Assembly (NCBI GenBank): GCA_035571835.1
Contig: DATNBU010000032.1
Location: 1-64,000 of the forward strand
Length of the DNA stretch: 64,000 bases
From: Candidatus Limnocylindrales bacterium
GTDB taxonomy: Bacteria; Desulfobacterota; Binatia; UBA1149; CAITLU01
Direction: 5' to 3'
Of this stretch, positions 1 through 8,517 are shown piece by piece. The notes under the pieces are model-generated. The model did no database searches. It saw only the letters and a program-made list of their open reading frames with translations, and had not been told where the DNA came from. How positions within the stretch are numbered: the stretch's first letter is position 1; each line of letters opens with the position of its first letter. Both the position numbers and the translations under genes were made by a program.

Positions 1-1587
1 CTCGAAGCACGGACGATTCGAGATCTCGCAGACGCCGCCGTCGTTGTCCTGGCACGTCGTGCTGCCCGCCGCGCAGTTCAGGTACGGCTTGGTCGAACAC
101 TCGCCCTGGGTCGTCGTCGCGCAGGCCTCTTCGACGCGCTCGCCGTTCACGACGCTGCCGCCGCAGATGTTCTTATCCTTGCTGCAGTCGTTCGGCTTCT
201 GCTGCGCGAAGTTCTGCGACTGCTCGCCGCCGGTGCCGACCTTGCAGGTCTGGCCGCTTGGGCAGTCGCCGTTCTCGAAGCACGGCAGATCGGGGTTGTC
301 GTTGCAGAAGCCGCAATTGCACCAGTAGCCGCAGGTGATCGGCTGGTCCGGCGCTTCGGCGCACGTTCCCTTGCCGGTGCACTGCGTGTTGCTCGTGCAG
401 GCCGTCGCCGGATCGAGCGTGCAGCGCTTGCAGTCGGCGTTGGTCGCGCAGACCGGGTCGCCGGCTGCGACCTTGTCGATGCACTTCGGAGTGCTGCCCG
501 GAGTGAGGGGGTTGTTCGGCTTGAAGCTCGAGTTGCCGCACGGCAGCTGCGCGGTCTTGCTCGACGTTCCGGTGGTGACTTCTGCGAACCGGATTGCGAG
601 ACCTGCGCCGGACACGTTGTCACCGATAGACGGGGGGCAGTCGAATGACGTGCCGCCGAAGACCGGGCTGACGCCGTTGGTCGTGCAGGGCTGACCGTCG
701 TTCGGTCCGCCGCCGCACGTGAACTGGGCGCCGACTGTCGGCCCGTCATCGACGGTGCCACAGGTCGGACATGGCTTGTCGAGCTGAATGCCGAGGTACA
801 CGCGCGAACGGAGGTTCGCCGACGTGTTGGCTTCGCCGGTCGACGAATCGGCTGTTCCAGTCAGTGCGCTCGCGAACGTGCTGATGACGCACACGGGTGT
901 GCCGCCGGACGACAGAGGAAGCGGCGGGCCGAACATGAATACACACGGCTGTCCCGACGGGCAGTCCGCGTTCACCGTGCACGAGCTCAGGCTGTTGAAA
1001 CAGTTCTTCGGCTGCGTCGGGCCGGTGATCTCGCAGCTCGTATCGCTGTTGCAGTCGCAGGTGGGTACGCAGTCGTTGCCGCTGCCACAGTCTGCATCGA
1101 CCTCGCAAACGGCATGCTCGCCGTTCGAACAGCGCCGCACCGTATCGAAAGTGATCGAGGCGCCCAGGATGAGGTCGGAGTTATGTGCAACGCCGGTCCA
1201 TCCGGAATCGAGATCGGATCCGGTGCGCGACTGGAACTCGCCGGAGGTACACGCTGGGCCTGTCGGCGTGTTGAAACATGCAGGGGGGCAATTCAGCGTC
1301 ACCGGCTGGCCGACGGCTTTTTTCAGGATGATCAGCGCGTCAGCAGTGGTCGTGCCGCCGGCGTTGTTCACGTCGCAGGCGCACTCTTTGGTGTCGCAAT
1401 TGGTCGGTTGGCCGACAGCGGACTTCAAAACGAGCAGCGCGTCCCCGGTGGTGGGATTGGCGCCGGTCGACAGCGGCTGTCCGCACTTTGTAATTGTAAT
1501 TTGGGCCGTCGCGGCTGCGGGCGCGAGCATCACGAGGCTGCTGATCAGAAGACTGGTGACAACACTTGAAATCGATGGTTTGGTCAT
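1..1587 (-). CDS. Cys-rich secreted protein with dockerin-like repeats (3' end outside window)
   Basis: The frame is open for 529 codons from the ATG at 1587 to the window edge without a stop, so the C-terminus is missing. A signal peptide covers about residues 1-28 (hydrophobic LLISSLVMLAPAAATA). Two dockerin-like repeats follow at about 40-60 and 70-93: the second has the spacing DVNNAGGTTTAD followed by ALIILKKAVG, the first is degenerate. The rest is Cys-rich and shares four blocks with the genes at 4721-8230 and 8518-10830: a GW-x-G-x-A-HN block, PLPLSSGGTPVC, KPCPTCG, and DCPPSIG followed by SGAGLAI. The part after the core has C-x2-GKG-x-C type disulfide motifs. I saw no CxxCH heme motif. 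The start is supported by GAGAGG seven bases upstream. Function unknown; probably exported and disulfide-stabilised. It is the only one of the three paralogs in which I see dockerin-like repeats. Confidence 0.85.
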   Translation of the reverse strand, partial: MTKPSISSVVTSLLISSLVMLAPAAATAQITITKCGQPLSTGANPTTGDALLVLKSAVGQPTNCDTKECACDVNNAGGTTTADALIILKKAVGQPVTLNCPPACFNTPTGPACTSGEFQSRTGSDLDSGWTGVAHNSDLILGASITFDTVRRCSNGEHAVCEVDADCGSGNDCVPTCDCNSDTSCEITGPTQPKNCFNSLSSCTVNADCPSGQPCVFMFGPPLPLSSGGTPVCVISTFASALTGTADSSTGEANTSANLRSRVYLGIQLDKPCPTCGTVDDGPTVGAQFTCGGGPNDGQPCTTNGVSPVFGGTSFDCPPSIGDNVSGAGLAIRFAEVTTGTSSKTAQLPCGNSSFKPNNPLTPGSTPKCIDKVAAGDPVCATNADCKRCTLDPATACTSNTQCTGKGTCAEAPDQPITCGYWCNCGFCNDNPDLPCFENGDCPSGQTCKVGTGGEQSQNFAQQKPNDCSKDKNICGGSVVNGERVEEACATTTQGECSTKPYLNCAAGSTTCQDNDGGVCEISNRPCFE

Positions 1588-1614
1588 TTTTTTCCTCTCG
1601 GTCTGAATCTAGTC

Positions 1615-1637
1615 AAAAAACCAGACGCGAGTCTAGG
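1615..1637 (-). terminator. short hairpin plus T-run just upstream of the Cys-rich gene
   Basis: Read on the minus strand, an AGAC/GTCT stem with flanking C-G pairs and a TCGC loop is followed directly by TTTTTT. The stem is short, so this is a weak terminator or a leader attenuator. It lies only about 28 bases before the start codon at 1587. Confidence 0.45.
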
Positions 1638-1645
1638 TGAAATAG

Positions 1646-1680
1646 AAAAAGGGGGAGTCCGTGAGTGGACTCCCCCTCGT
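1646..1680 (-). terminator. intrinsic terminator of the two-domain cohesin-like lipoprotein gene
   Basis: A 10-bp perfect stem (GGGGGAGTCC at 1651-1660 with GGACTCCCCC at 1667-1676) is followed on the minus strand by TTTTTC. It lies about 40 bases beyond the stop codon at 1716. Confidence 0.85.
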
Positions 1681-1715
1681 TCTTGCCTGGGTCGTGCCGT
1701 GAACCCTTTGCGGGT

Positions 1716-3197
1716 TTACGGAATGGCCGTCACACTTGTCACCGAGATCGCAGCGTCGATCGGTGCCCCATCCGGGTCGGTCGCATCGTCGATCACGACC
1801 GGGAAGTCGGCCGGCACCGGAGTGCCACCTTCTGCGTTGAACGTGCAGCGCACGAGATCGATCGGTGCGGTCACCGGGCTCAGCGAAATGATGCCGAGGT
1901 TCAGTGTCGTGGTTGCCTCGATGTCGTTCGGGGCAAACAGCGCGCCGCTGACCAGACTCGTGCAGTTCACTGCAGCTCCTGCTCCAGCGAAACCGCCCGG
2001 CGCAGCCGAGTAGTCCGTGTGGAACTGGAGTGCGCCCGCCGCGGCACTTGCCGAAGTGAGACGGAACAGCACGCTGAAGTTCGTCGAACCGACAATCGTC
2101 GTGGTGACACCCGGCTCCGTCGTGGTCGTCTGACCTTCGACGGTCGTGGTCGTCACGGGATTACCTTCGCACTCGATCGGCGAAACGATGACCACATCCG
2201 GCGTCGGCTCGACCGGATTCAGATCCGGATCCGAAGCTTCGGTAACCGCGATCGTGAAGTCGGCAGGCGTCGGCTGCACGCTCGCAGTGAACGTACAATC
2301 GGCAACGTTCACCGGTCCGGTGAAGCCGTCGAGGCTGATGATGCCTGCCGTCAGCGTCTCTTCCGCATCCTTGTCGTTGAAGGATGCGAGCGAGCCCTGG
2401 ATCAGCGACGCGCACTCGACGTTGCCGCCCGTGCCAAGGAAGCTGCCCGGTGCGTCGCCGTAATCGACGTCGAACTGCAGAGATCCCAGCGTGGCGTCGT
2501 CCGCGAGGCGGAGGAACACGTGGCAGGTCAGACCGCCTCCAATCAGCGTCGTGGTCGTGGTCGACCCCGTCGTGCTGGTCGTGTTCGTCGTCGAAGTCGA
2601 AGTCGACGAGATCGTGTTCGACGTCGTGCTGGTCGTCGTCTCCGGCCCGCAGATCGGGTCGTTGGAGCAGTTCGGATCGTCGCAGTCGATGAGACCGTTG
2701 TCGTCATCGTCGACGCCGTTGTCGCAATCTTCGCACGAGGTCGGATCGGCGTTCCTGCTGATGCAGACCGGAGGCGTATTGTCGCAGCCCGGTGCATTCG
2801 TGCAGGCGCACTGACCTTCGGCCGTCTGCTGCAGCTCGGAGATGTCGACATCTTCGAAGAGGCAGCTGAAGAGATTGGACACACCGTTGATCGTGCAGCC
2901 GGAAACCGTGACGCGGAGAACGCCGCCGCCCGGCTCCGAGAAAGAAATGTTACATCCCGCCGCATCGAGGGCGGAGGCAAGCTCACACTGGAGATTGCCA
3001 TCGTTGTCGCGCTCGATGACCGCATCGGCGTCGGCAAGATTGACTTCGACCACTACGCTGTTGCAGCTCCCGCCCCCGTTGATGCCGAAGAACAACTTGA
3101 TCAGGTCGGACCCGCTTCCGTTGTTACAGCCGCCCAACACGCCGGCGAGCGTCAGGGCCACAGCGCCCATCCCGATTTTACGAAACCACGTATTCAT
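1716..3197 (-). CDS. scaffold-like lipoprotein with two cohesin-like domains on Thr-rich linkers
   Basis: 493 aa. The lipoprotein signal ends in LGGC, with Cys24 as the predicted lipidation site. Residues about 45-120 form a small Cys-containing domain that may be a divergent copy of the later ones. Residues 158-183 carry an Asp-rich MopE-like motif (NGVDDDDNGLIDC). A Ser/Thr linker at 184-218 leads to domain A (about 223-343). A second Thr-rich linker (347-372) leads to domain B (about 373-493). A and B align with each other (GSLQFDVDYGDAPG against GALQFHTDYSAAPG; CTFTA against CTFNA) and with the lipoprotein at 43252-43734. The beta-strand pattern and linker layout resemble cohesin modules of scaffoldins; that name is a family-level inference. 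GGAG lies eight bases before the ATG. It has its own promoter and terminator, so it is probably monocistronic and anchored on the outer membrane. Confidence 0.8.
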   Translation of the reverse strand: MNTWFRKIGMGAVALTLAGVLGGCNNGSGSDLIKLFFGINGGGSCNSVVVEVNLADADAVIERDNDGNLQCELASALDAAGCNISFSEPGGGVLRVTVSGCTINGVSNLFSCLFEDVDISELQQTAEGQCACTNAPGCDNTPPVCISRNADPTSCEDCDNGVDDDDNGLIDCDDPNCSNDPICGPETTTSTTSNTISSTSTSTTNTTSTTGSTTTTTLIGGGLTCHVFLRLADDATLGSLQFDVDYGDAPGSFLGTGGNVECASLIQGSLASFNDKDAEETLTAGIISLDGFTGPVNVADCTFTASVQPTPADFTIAVTEASDPDLNPVEPTPDVVIVSPIECEGNPVTTTTVEGQTTTTEPGVTTTIVGSTNFSVLFRLTSASAAAGALQFHTDYSAAPGGFAGAGAAVNCTSLVSGALFAPNDIEATTTLNLGIISLSPVTAPIDLVRCTFNAEGGTPVPADFPVVIDDATDPDGAPIDAAISVTSVTAIP

Positions 3198-3301
3198 TAC
3201 AGGAACTCCTTCTTTGAGAATCGAGCGGACGTAGCGCCTGAGCGACGCCGGAATGACCTCTCCCGCGCCGACTAACCAGATAAAAAAGGCTACGGCGCTA
3301 T

Positions 3302-3331
3302 GCTTTAGCCGGGGCGCTCGTCTGTTGTCAA
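3302..3331 (-). promoter_or_regulatory. sigma70-like promoter of the cohesin-like lipoprotein gene
   Basis: On the minus strand TTGACA (3331-3326) is followed after 18 bases by TAAAGC (3307-3302). The ATG is at 3197, giving a leader of about 100 bases. The same TTGAC-N18-TA layout precedes the genes starting at 8230 and 10830. Confidence 0.5.
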
Positions 3332-3368
3332 GCTAGCCGGCCCGCATCAAAGAGCAGTTGAGGCCAAG

Positions 3369-3398
3369 TTGCATAACGTGAAAAACACCGCATATGAC
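3369..3398 (+). promoter_or_regulatory. possible promoter of the PDZ-like exported protein
   Basis: TTGCAT at 3369-3374, an 18-base spacer and TATGAC at 3393-3398 lie about 90 bases before the ATG at 3488. Both hexamers are only partial matches to consensus. Confidence 0.3.
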
Positions 3399-3487
3399 CA
3401 ATCACCCTTTTCCGGGTTCGTACGGGCATTCCCTTCCGGGCGGGCCCGCGGAAAAGGCCCCCTTCAATTCTGTCCCGAGGAGAAACC

Positions 3488-4609
3488 ATGTTGTTTCCTG
3501 CTGCATTCTTAACAATTGAAGCATCCCATCGGCCCTCAGCAGCCGGCGCGAATCGACGAATCGCGCTCGGCGCTCTGGCAATCACCCTTCTCACATCGAG
3601 CCCTGCCCCGGCCTTCTTCCAGCAAACGAAGCTCGAGGGTCCGATCGGAACGGACATCGGGGGGGTTTGGGTGTCCGTGCAGAACGTGATGCCGGAGTTC
3701 CGGATCAGCTATCCCAAGCCGGCAAACGGAAAGGCGGTCCCGTTCACAGTCGAGCCGATCCCCGAGGAACTGGCTGCGGTCATGGGGCCGAAGCTGGCCG
3801 GCGTGTCGGTGGTCAGCTGCGACCACAGCACCTTCTGTGCCGAAAACGGCATCGTGACCGGGGATGTAGTGATCCGGATCAATTCCGCCGATATCACCGA
3901 TGTGGCGAGCTTCGAGAAGGCCGTCGAGAATCTGCCCCCGCAGATTCTGCTGTCGATAAGGCGTCCGGCGCTCCGGATGGTCACCGCGCGGCTGCTGAAG
4001 ATCAAGTACACGAATCAGGGCAAGGAAACCCAGGAGGGGAGCGAACAGCAGGAAGACCTCGACGTGCAGGTCCTGGACGTTGCATTGCCGTTCGACGCTG
4101 CCATCGAAAGCAGCCGCCAGAAGCACACGCCGTTCGAGCCATCGGCGGCCGACCTGGAGACGATCAAGGCGAAGTGGTCCAGCTTCCCTCTGTCCAACCC
4201 GCTCCGCTACATGACCGGCGAGCATCGGTTCGTGGCGAAATCCAACTTCGACCAGTCGCTCGAGGCCGACAAGCTGCTCGCCAATGCGAAGTACGCGCTG
4301 ATCATGAGCATGGAAGGCAATCCGGTGCAGGGCGGCGGAAAGGTGATCGACGTGTACGGGATCGAATCGCTCAGTGAGAAGTCGATGGAAGGTGCCTATG
4401 TGTCGGTCACGATGGCGAGCGCGCCGTTTCCCATCAACATCGAGTTCAAAGGTCGATTCAAGATGCAGCGCCTGGCCGACTGGTCGGACGAGGACGACAA
4501 GCTCCGCATGAAGAATGCGGCCAACCGGAAGCCGGCCGAGGACCTCAGCAAGTTCAAGCTGGATCCGGATGTTCCGCCGTCGGCGAAGAAGCCTGCCGAT
4601 GCGAAATAG
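3488..4609 (+). CDS. exported PDZ-like domain protein
   Basis: 373 aa. The N-terminus has basic residues (ANRR) and a hydrophobic stretch (IALGALAITLLTSS) ending at APA, so it is probably exported by Sec. Residues about 75-170 look like a PDZ fold: a loop GVSVVSCDHSTF, then GIVTGDVVIRINSADITD and a closing strand with LSIRRPALRMVTARL. This would normally bind a C-terminal peptide or organise a complex. The C-terminal 200 residues match nothing I recognise. The tail is Lys/Pro-rich. There is no protease domain, so it is not an HtrA. The start is well supported by GAGGAG six bases before the ATG. The gene ends at a strong bidirectional terminator shared with the convergent Cys-rich gene. Confidence 0.8.
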   Translation: MLFPAAFLTIEASHRPSAAGANRRIALGALAITLLTSSPAPAFFQQTKLEGPIGTDIGGVWVSVQNVMPEFRISYPKPANGKAVPFTVEPIPEELAAVMGPKLAGVSVVSCDHSTFCAENGIVTGDVVIRINSADITDVASFEKAVENLPPQILLSIRRPALRMVTARLLKIKYTNQGKETQEGSEQQEDLDVQVLDVALPFDAAIESSRQKHTPFEPSAADLETIKAKWSSFPLSNPLRYMTGEHRFVAKSNFDQSLEADKLLANAKYALIMSMEGNPVQGGGKVIDVYGIESLSEKSMEGAYVSVTMASAPFPINIEFKGRFKMQRLADWSDEDDKLRMKNAANRKPAEDLSKFKLDPDVPPSAKKPADAK

Positions 4610-4656
4610 TTAACGGCCCGAATCGCTGCTGCGCAATCATCCGCGGTGCGCAGCAA

Positions 4657-4698
4657 CGAAAAAGCCCGCGCCTCCTTTCGGAGACGCGGGCTTTTTGT
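4657..4698. terminator. bidirectional intrinsic terminator
   Basis: AAAAAGCCCGCG and CGCGGGCTTTTT form a long stem around a CCTCCTTTCGGAGA region that pairs further. A and T runs on both sides let it terminate both the PDZ gene (stop 4609) and the convergent Cys-rich gene (stop 4721). Confidence 0.92.
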
Positions 4699-4720
4699 TG
4701 CGCTCGATGCGCCTGCAGCT

Positions 4721-7700
4721 TTACGGGAGCGGCAGGTGATCGAAGTTGGTGGTCACGTATCCCGGCTGGCGGATGCGTCCCGGGCCCGGCAGTCCGGCGG
4801 TGCTGTTGACCGCGTCGTTGTCACTCGCCGGGATGCAGAAGGATGCCACCGACAACGTATTGGTGGGGTCACCCTTTCCGTTGAAGATGTCGCCACCTTC
4901 GGTTGCGCCATCGTTGATGAAGCAGTTCAGGATGTCGGCGCGGCAGAATCCGGCTCCGGGGTTGGCCGGATTTCCATTGATGTCCGTCGCGCAGTCCTTC
5001 TGCGTGTTCACGTTGCCCGGGGCGCAGTTCTTGAACGTCCAGCCCGGTCCGTCGCAGTGGTAGAAGTTGCCCTGCGCGCACGCGCCTTCTTCCGGATCGT
5101 CCGGCACGCACGTGCCGCCGCCGATGCACTTCTCGTCGATGCCGCAGCGCTGGCCGTCGCGGTCGCCGCCGTTGCAGGTACCTCTCGGCACGCACATCGG
5201 CGTGCAGAGGCCGGCCGGACATGCATCGTCACATGTCGCTCCGCCGCTGCAGGTGGCCGACGTTATACAACTGGCCGGTTTGCAGAGACCCTCGCTGCAC
5301 GGCGCTCCGCCGACGGTGCACGACGCAGCAGCCGGGCAGTCGGCGCCAGGCCCGAAGCAGGCCGAATCCTGCGTGCAGATCGCGCCGGCATTGGTTCCGC
5401 CCGTGCAGCGACGGATGCTGCACGATCCCGTGCTTCCATTGCCGCAGACGCGCGGATTGTGGCCGCAGTTTCCGCTGTTGCAGTCACTGTCTTCGTCGCA
5501 CGCGCGTCCTCCGCCATGGTTGCCGCCCGGGCAGGTTCCGCCACCCGTGCAATCGGCATTCGATGTACAGTCGGCGCCCGGATTGGTTCCGAGCACGCAG
5601 GCGTCGATGCACTGGGTCTGGAACTCGCACGCCTTGCCGTAGTACGCCGGATCCGGATCGTTGCAGGCCGCGTCGCAGCCGTTCGGCTTGTTGCGCGTGT
5701 TGCCTCCGCCGCGCACGCAGTTGCAGTCGTAGTTCTGGAAACCCTGCGCGTCACACGCGCCCGGCTCCTCGTTCTGGACCGGCTCGCTGGTCAGCGGTGT
5801 CCAGCTGATTGCCAGGCCGGTGCCGGAAATGTTCGATCCGCTGTACGGGCAGTCCGACGACGTGGTGCCGAAGTCGGTGTACGCTTCGATGCGGCAGCTT
5901 TGGTTCGGCTTGGTTCCGCCGCCGCACTGGAGCGAGAGCACGCAGGCGTGCGTGTCTCCGTGGGTCGCGCACTCCGGAGAATCGGCTCCGCTGCACACCC
6001 CGGTCGAACAGTCGTCGTCGAAGCGGCAAGCCTTGCCGGTGCAGAGCTCGCCGAGACAATCGGTGTTCGACGTGCACGAGTTGCCGGCGTTCTTGCCGAA
6101 CCGGCATTCGAGCGCCGGATCGGTGGTGCAGGTGCCGTTGCACAGGAAGCTCGAAGGCTGCGAACCGGTATCCGTGATGTCGCCGTCGCAGAACCCGCCG
6201 CAAACCGGACACGGCCGCGAGTTCAGCTCATGGCCGCCCGCAAGGAAGATCACCGAACGCAGCTCGTAGTTGATCGCGTGCTCGCCGGTGATGATGTTGC
6301 GGGTTCCCGTGATGTTCGTGAAGAACTGGCTGTCGATGCACACCGACGTGCCGTTCGCCGAAAGCGGCAGCGGCGCGCCGTTACGGAGCACGACGCAGTC
6401 GTCGCTCTTGTCGCAGATTCCGCGGCAACGCTCGCCTTCGGCGCAGTCGGACTGCTTTGCGCAGGTTCCGTTCGCCTGGAGCGGGTCGGTGCTTCCTTCC
6501 GGATAGCACCGTGCCGAGCAATCGGTGGTCGTCGCGCAGCGGCCGCCGCCCGTGCAGTCGGCATTGTTGTCGCAGACGGTTTCGTCGTTGCTGCCGTTGA
6601 TGCAGACCAGCTTGGAACATGCGCCGCCGGCGCCGCATCCCGCATCGGCGGTGCAGCCGATCCCGGGGGTGGGCCCACCGAGGCACGCGCCGCTTCCGCT
6701 GCATGAGCCGCCCGGGCAGTCGTCGGCGTCGTTGCAGCGATCGCCATCATTGAGGCCTTCCATGCAGCGCCGCATACTTCCGGTGCAGAAATCGCCTGCG
6801 TTGACCGTGAACTGATCACAGGTAGCGCAGTCGGCATCGGAGTGAGCGTTGTCGTTGTTACCGACCTCGTCGCAGGTGGTGTGGTCGCCAATGCGGCGGC
6901 CGCAGCGCGGCGCAGTCTCGGAGGACACGTTGCAGACCGGATCCGTGCTGTGACCAGCGACGCACGTCGCCTTGTCCACGGTGTCGAACTGGTCGCAGTC
7001 GCAGTTGGTCACTTCGCTGACGAAGCCCGCAAGATCGGTGACCTTGTTGTTGTGCGACTTGCCGGACCAGCCGTTGTCGAGGTCAGCCGCGAAACCGTCG
7101 GCATAGCCGTGAGCGCGGGCGATCGTCGCACATGTGCACTCGAAGACGTCGCCCGGCGGAAGGCAGGCGCCCGGACAGGCGCTGTCGTCGGTGCCGTCGC
7201 ACTCTTCGCCGTTCAGGGCGAACGGGTTCGCCTTCTGGTTGACGACGTTGTCGCCGCACCCGGCAAGCGATGCGCCCGGATAGGCAGCGTTGATCACGCT
7301 AACCGGCGCGTAGGTGCGGGTGCCCGGCGGATCGATCGAGTAGGACGCTTCACCGACCATCTGCGAGAGGCAGTCCTGGGCCCCGGCAACGGTCGTGACG
7401 CCGCCGCCGCAAACGTCGAGCTCGGCGATGTCGCCATCGGTGCACTTCGACGCGATGCCGTCACGGAACTTGGTGATCGTCGATGCGATCGAGTCTGCGG
7501 TTTTCTCGTCGTCGGTCGCGCACCGGTTGACGAGGATCGTCGCGTTGTCCGCGGTGAGCTGCGACAGGCGGCACTTCGAGAGCGTCCCTGCGAGCTTCGT
7601 GATCGTCTTCGGCACCGACTTCTCGAGCGACTCGAGACAGGCCGTTGCCGTCGCGGAAAGCGCGGGCGCTCCATCCAGCGTTCCGAAAAGGTTCGTCACC

Positions 7701-8230
7701 ACGTCCTCGGCGACGACTTCGGCAGCACCGGAATCCGGAGTCACCATGCATGCACTGAAGTCTTCGGGCTCGAACATGTCGTGGCCGAGGATCGACGGGC
7801 AGAGCGGCCCGGGAAAGCCCATGTTCGGGTATTCGAACTCGCCATCGCCGGTGCAGAGCTCGGGAATCGAGCCGTTCGGCGGGCAAACCGTTGTCGCGAT
7901 GCACGACAGTGCGGTGGGGCCTGAGCATGAGCTCTGGCATTTCTTTGCAATGCCCTTCGTCGCGCTGTCCCGCGATTTCTGGATCGCGTCGGTCATCTCC
8001 TGATCAGGGCACGACACGGTCTCGTTGTCGTAGAGTCTCTCCGTGCAGGCAGCCGTCGCCTTGGTGATGTTGGCGATGTGCTTGCTGATCGACTTCGTCA
8101 TCGTCTTGAAGCAGTTGCCCTCGAGCTTCGAGTTGACAGCAGCTCCCCACGAATTGCCCGAGCCTGCTGCGATCAGCAGGACCGTGGCCAGCGCGAGCGT
8201 CGCTCCTCTGGCCGTGTTCCCTGATTTCAT
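4721..8230 (-). CDS. large Cys-rich secreted protein of the four-block paralog family
   Basis: 1169 aa from the ATG at 8230, preceded by GGAGGAGGAG; an upstream in-frame start at 8296 has no comparable site. A signal peptide ends near SWGAA. The N-terminal third is helical with paired Cys (FKTMTKSISKHIANITKATAA; KKCQSSC). Around 325-368 is a Myxococcus-type disulfide repeat (CGDN...GEECDG...CPGAC). Four core blocks follow: GWSGKSHN near 387, PLPLSANGTSVC near 620, RPCPVCG near 672, and DCPYSGSNISGTGLAI near 793. Between and after them lie many repeats of the form C-x-GG-x-NAG-x-x-C-x5-C-x-GG-x-C. The paralogs are at 1-1587 and 8518-10830. I see no catalytic motif or heme site. It is probably a surface or extracellular disulfide-rich structural or binding protein. 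Own promoter (8379-8408) and terminator. Confidence 0.85.
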   Translation of the reverse strand: MKSGNTARGATLALATVLLIAAGSGNSWGAAVNSKLEGNCFKTMTKSISKHIANITKATAACTERLYDNETVSCPDQEMTDAIQKSRDSATKGIAKKCQSSCSGPTALSCIATTVCPPNGSIPELCTGDGEFEYPNMGFPGPLCPSILGHDMFEPEDFSACMVTPDSGAAEVVAEDVVTNLFGTLDGAPALSATATACLESLEKSVPKTITKLAGTLSKCRLSQLTADNATILVNRCATDDEKTADSIASTITKFRDGIASKCTDGDIAELDVCGGGVTTVAGAQDCLSQMVGEASYSIDPPGTRTYAPVSVINAAYPGASLAGCGDNVVNQKANPFALNGEECDGTDDSACPGACLPPGDVFECTCATIARAHGYADGFAADLDNGWSGKSHNNKVTDLAGFVSEVTNCDCDQFDTVDKATCVAGHSTDPVCNVSSETAPRCGRRIGDHTTCDEVGNNDNAHSDADCATCDQFTVNAGDFCTGSMRRCMEGLNDGDRCNDADDCPGGSCSGSGACLGGPTPGIGCTADAGCGAGGACSKLVCINGSNDETVCDNNADCTGGGRCATTTDCSARCYPEGSTDPLQANGTCAKQSDCAEGERCRGICDKSDDCVVLRNGAPLPLSANGTSVCIDSQFFTNITGTRNIITGEHAINYELRSVIFLAGGHELNSRPCPVCGGFCDGDITDTGSQPSSFLCNGTCTTDPALECRFGKNAGNSCTSNTDCLGELCTGKACRFDDDCSTGVCSGADSPECATHGDTHACVLSLQCGGGTKPNQSCRIEAYTDFGTTSSDCPYSGSNISGTGLAISWTPLTSEPVQNEEPGACDAQGFQNYDCNCVRGGGNTRNKPNGCDAACNDPDPAYYGKACEFQTQCIDACVLGTNPGADCTSNADCTGGGTCPGGNHGGGRACDEDSDCNSGNCGHNPRVCGNGSTGSCSIRRCTGGTNAGAICTQDSACFGPGADCPAAASCTVGGAPCSEGLCKPASCITSATCSGGATCDDACPAGLCTPMCVPRGTCNGGDRDGQRCGIDEKCIGGGTCVPDDPEEGACAQGNFYHCDGPGWTFKNCAPGNVNTQKDCATDINGNPANPGAGFCRADILNCFINDGATEGGDIFNGKGDPTNTLSVASFCIPASDNDAVNSTAGLPGPGRIRQPGYVTTNFDHLPLP

Positions 8231-8378
8231 GATTCTCCTCCTCCTGGTTCTTCTGATGCTGGGCGAACTTTCGATAGATCGGGTGCGCGCGGCCACTGTG
8301 TCTCCCCTCGAGTCCGCCGGGCAGTTGCCTGCGCGAATAGGTCGGTGGTGAGGCGAACGGCGCCTTACTGCGGGGGCT

Positions 8379-8408
8379 AACCTACGGACCCGGACCGCTT
8401 TAAGTCAA
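8379..8408 (-). promoter_or_regulatory. sigma70-like promoter of the 1169-aa Cys-rich gene
   Basis: Minus-strand TTGACT (8408-8403), an 18-base spacer and TAGGTT (8384-8379) lie about 150 bases upstream of the ATG at 8230. It is nearly identical in layout to the promoter of the paralog at 10830. Confidence 0.55.
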
Positions 8409-8448
8409 GGTGGTAACTCAGTGGCCGCGCTCACCGCTGATACGACAA

Positions 8449-8477
8449 GGCCCCGGATGCTTGAGACATCCGGGGCC
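8449..8477 (-). terminator. strong GC-rich hairpin after the 770-aa Cys-rich gene
   Basis: A perfect 11-bp stem, GGCCCCGGATG (8449-8459) with CATCCGGGGCC (8467-8477), surrounds a 7-base loop, 41 bases past the stop at 8518. The following minus-strand sequence is only TTGTCGT, so termination may be Rho-assisted or the hairpin may protect the mRNA end. Confidence 0.6.
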
Positions 8478-8517
8478 CTCCCGTTCGTGACGCGGTGCGC
8501 TGCGTCGCTTGTTGCTG

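Noticed and set aside
1665-3275. 536-codon plus-strand frame opposite the cohesin-like lipoprotein
   Set aside because: Arg-rich, featureless translation; the minus frame has signal peptide, ribosome site, promoter and homologous domains.
4646-6706. 686-codon plus-strand frame opposite the 1169-aa Cys-rich gene
   Set aside because: Ala/Arg-rich shadow that starts in the terminator; the minus strand holds a recognisable paralog.
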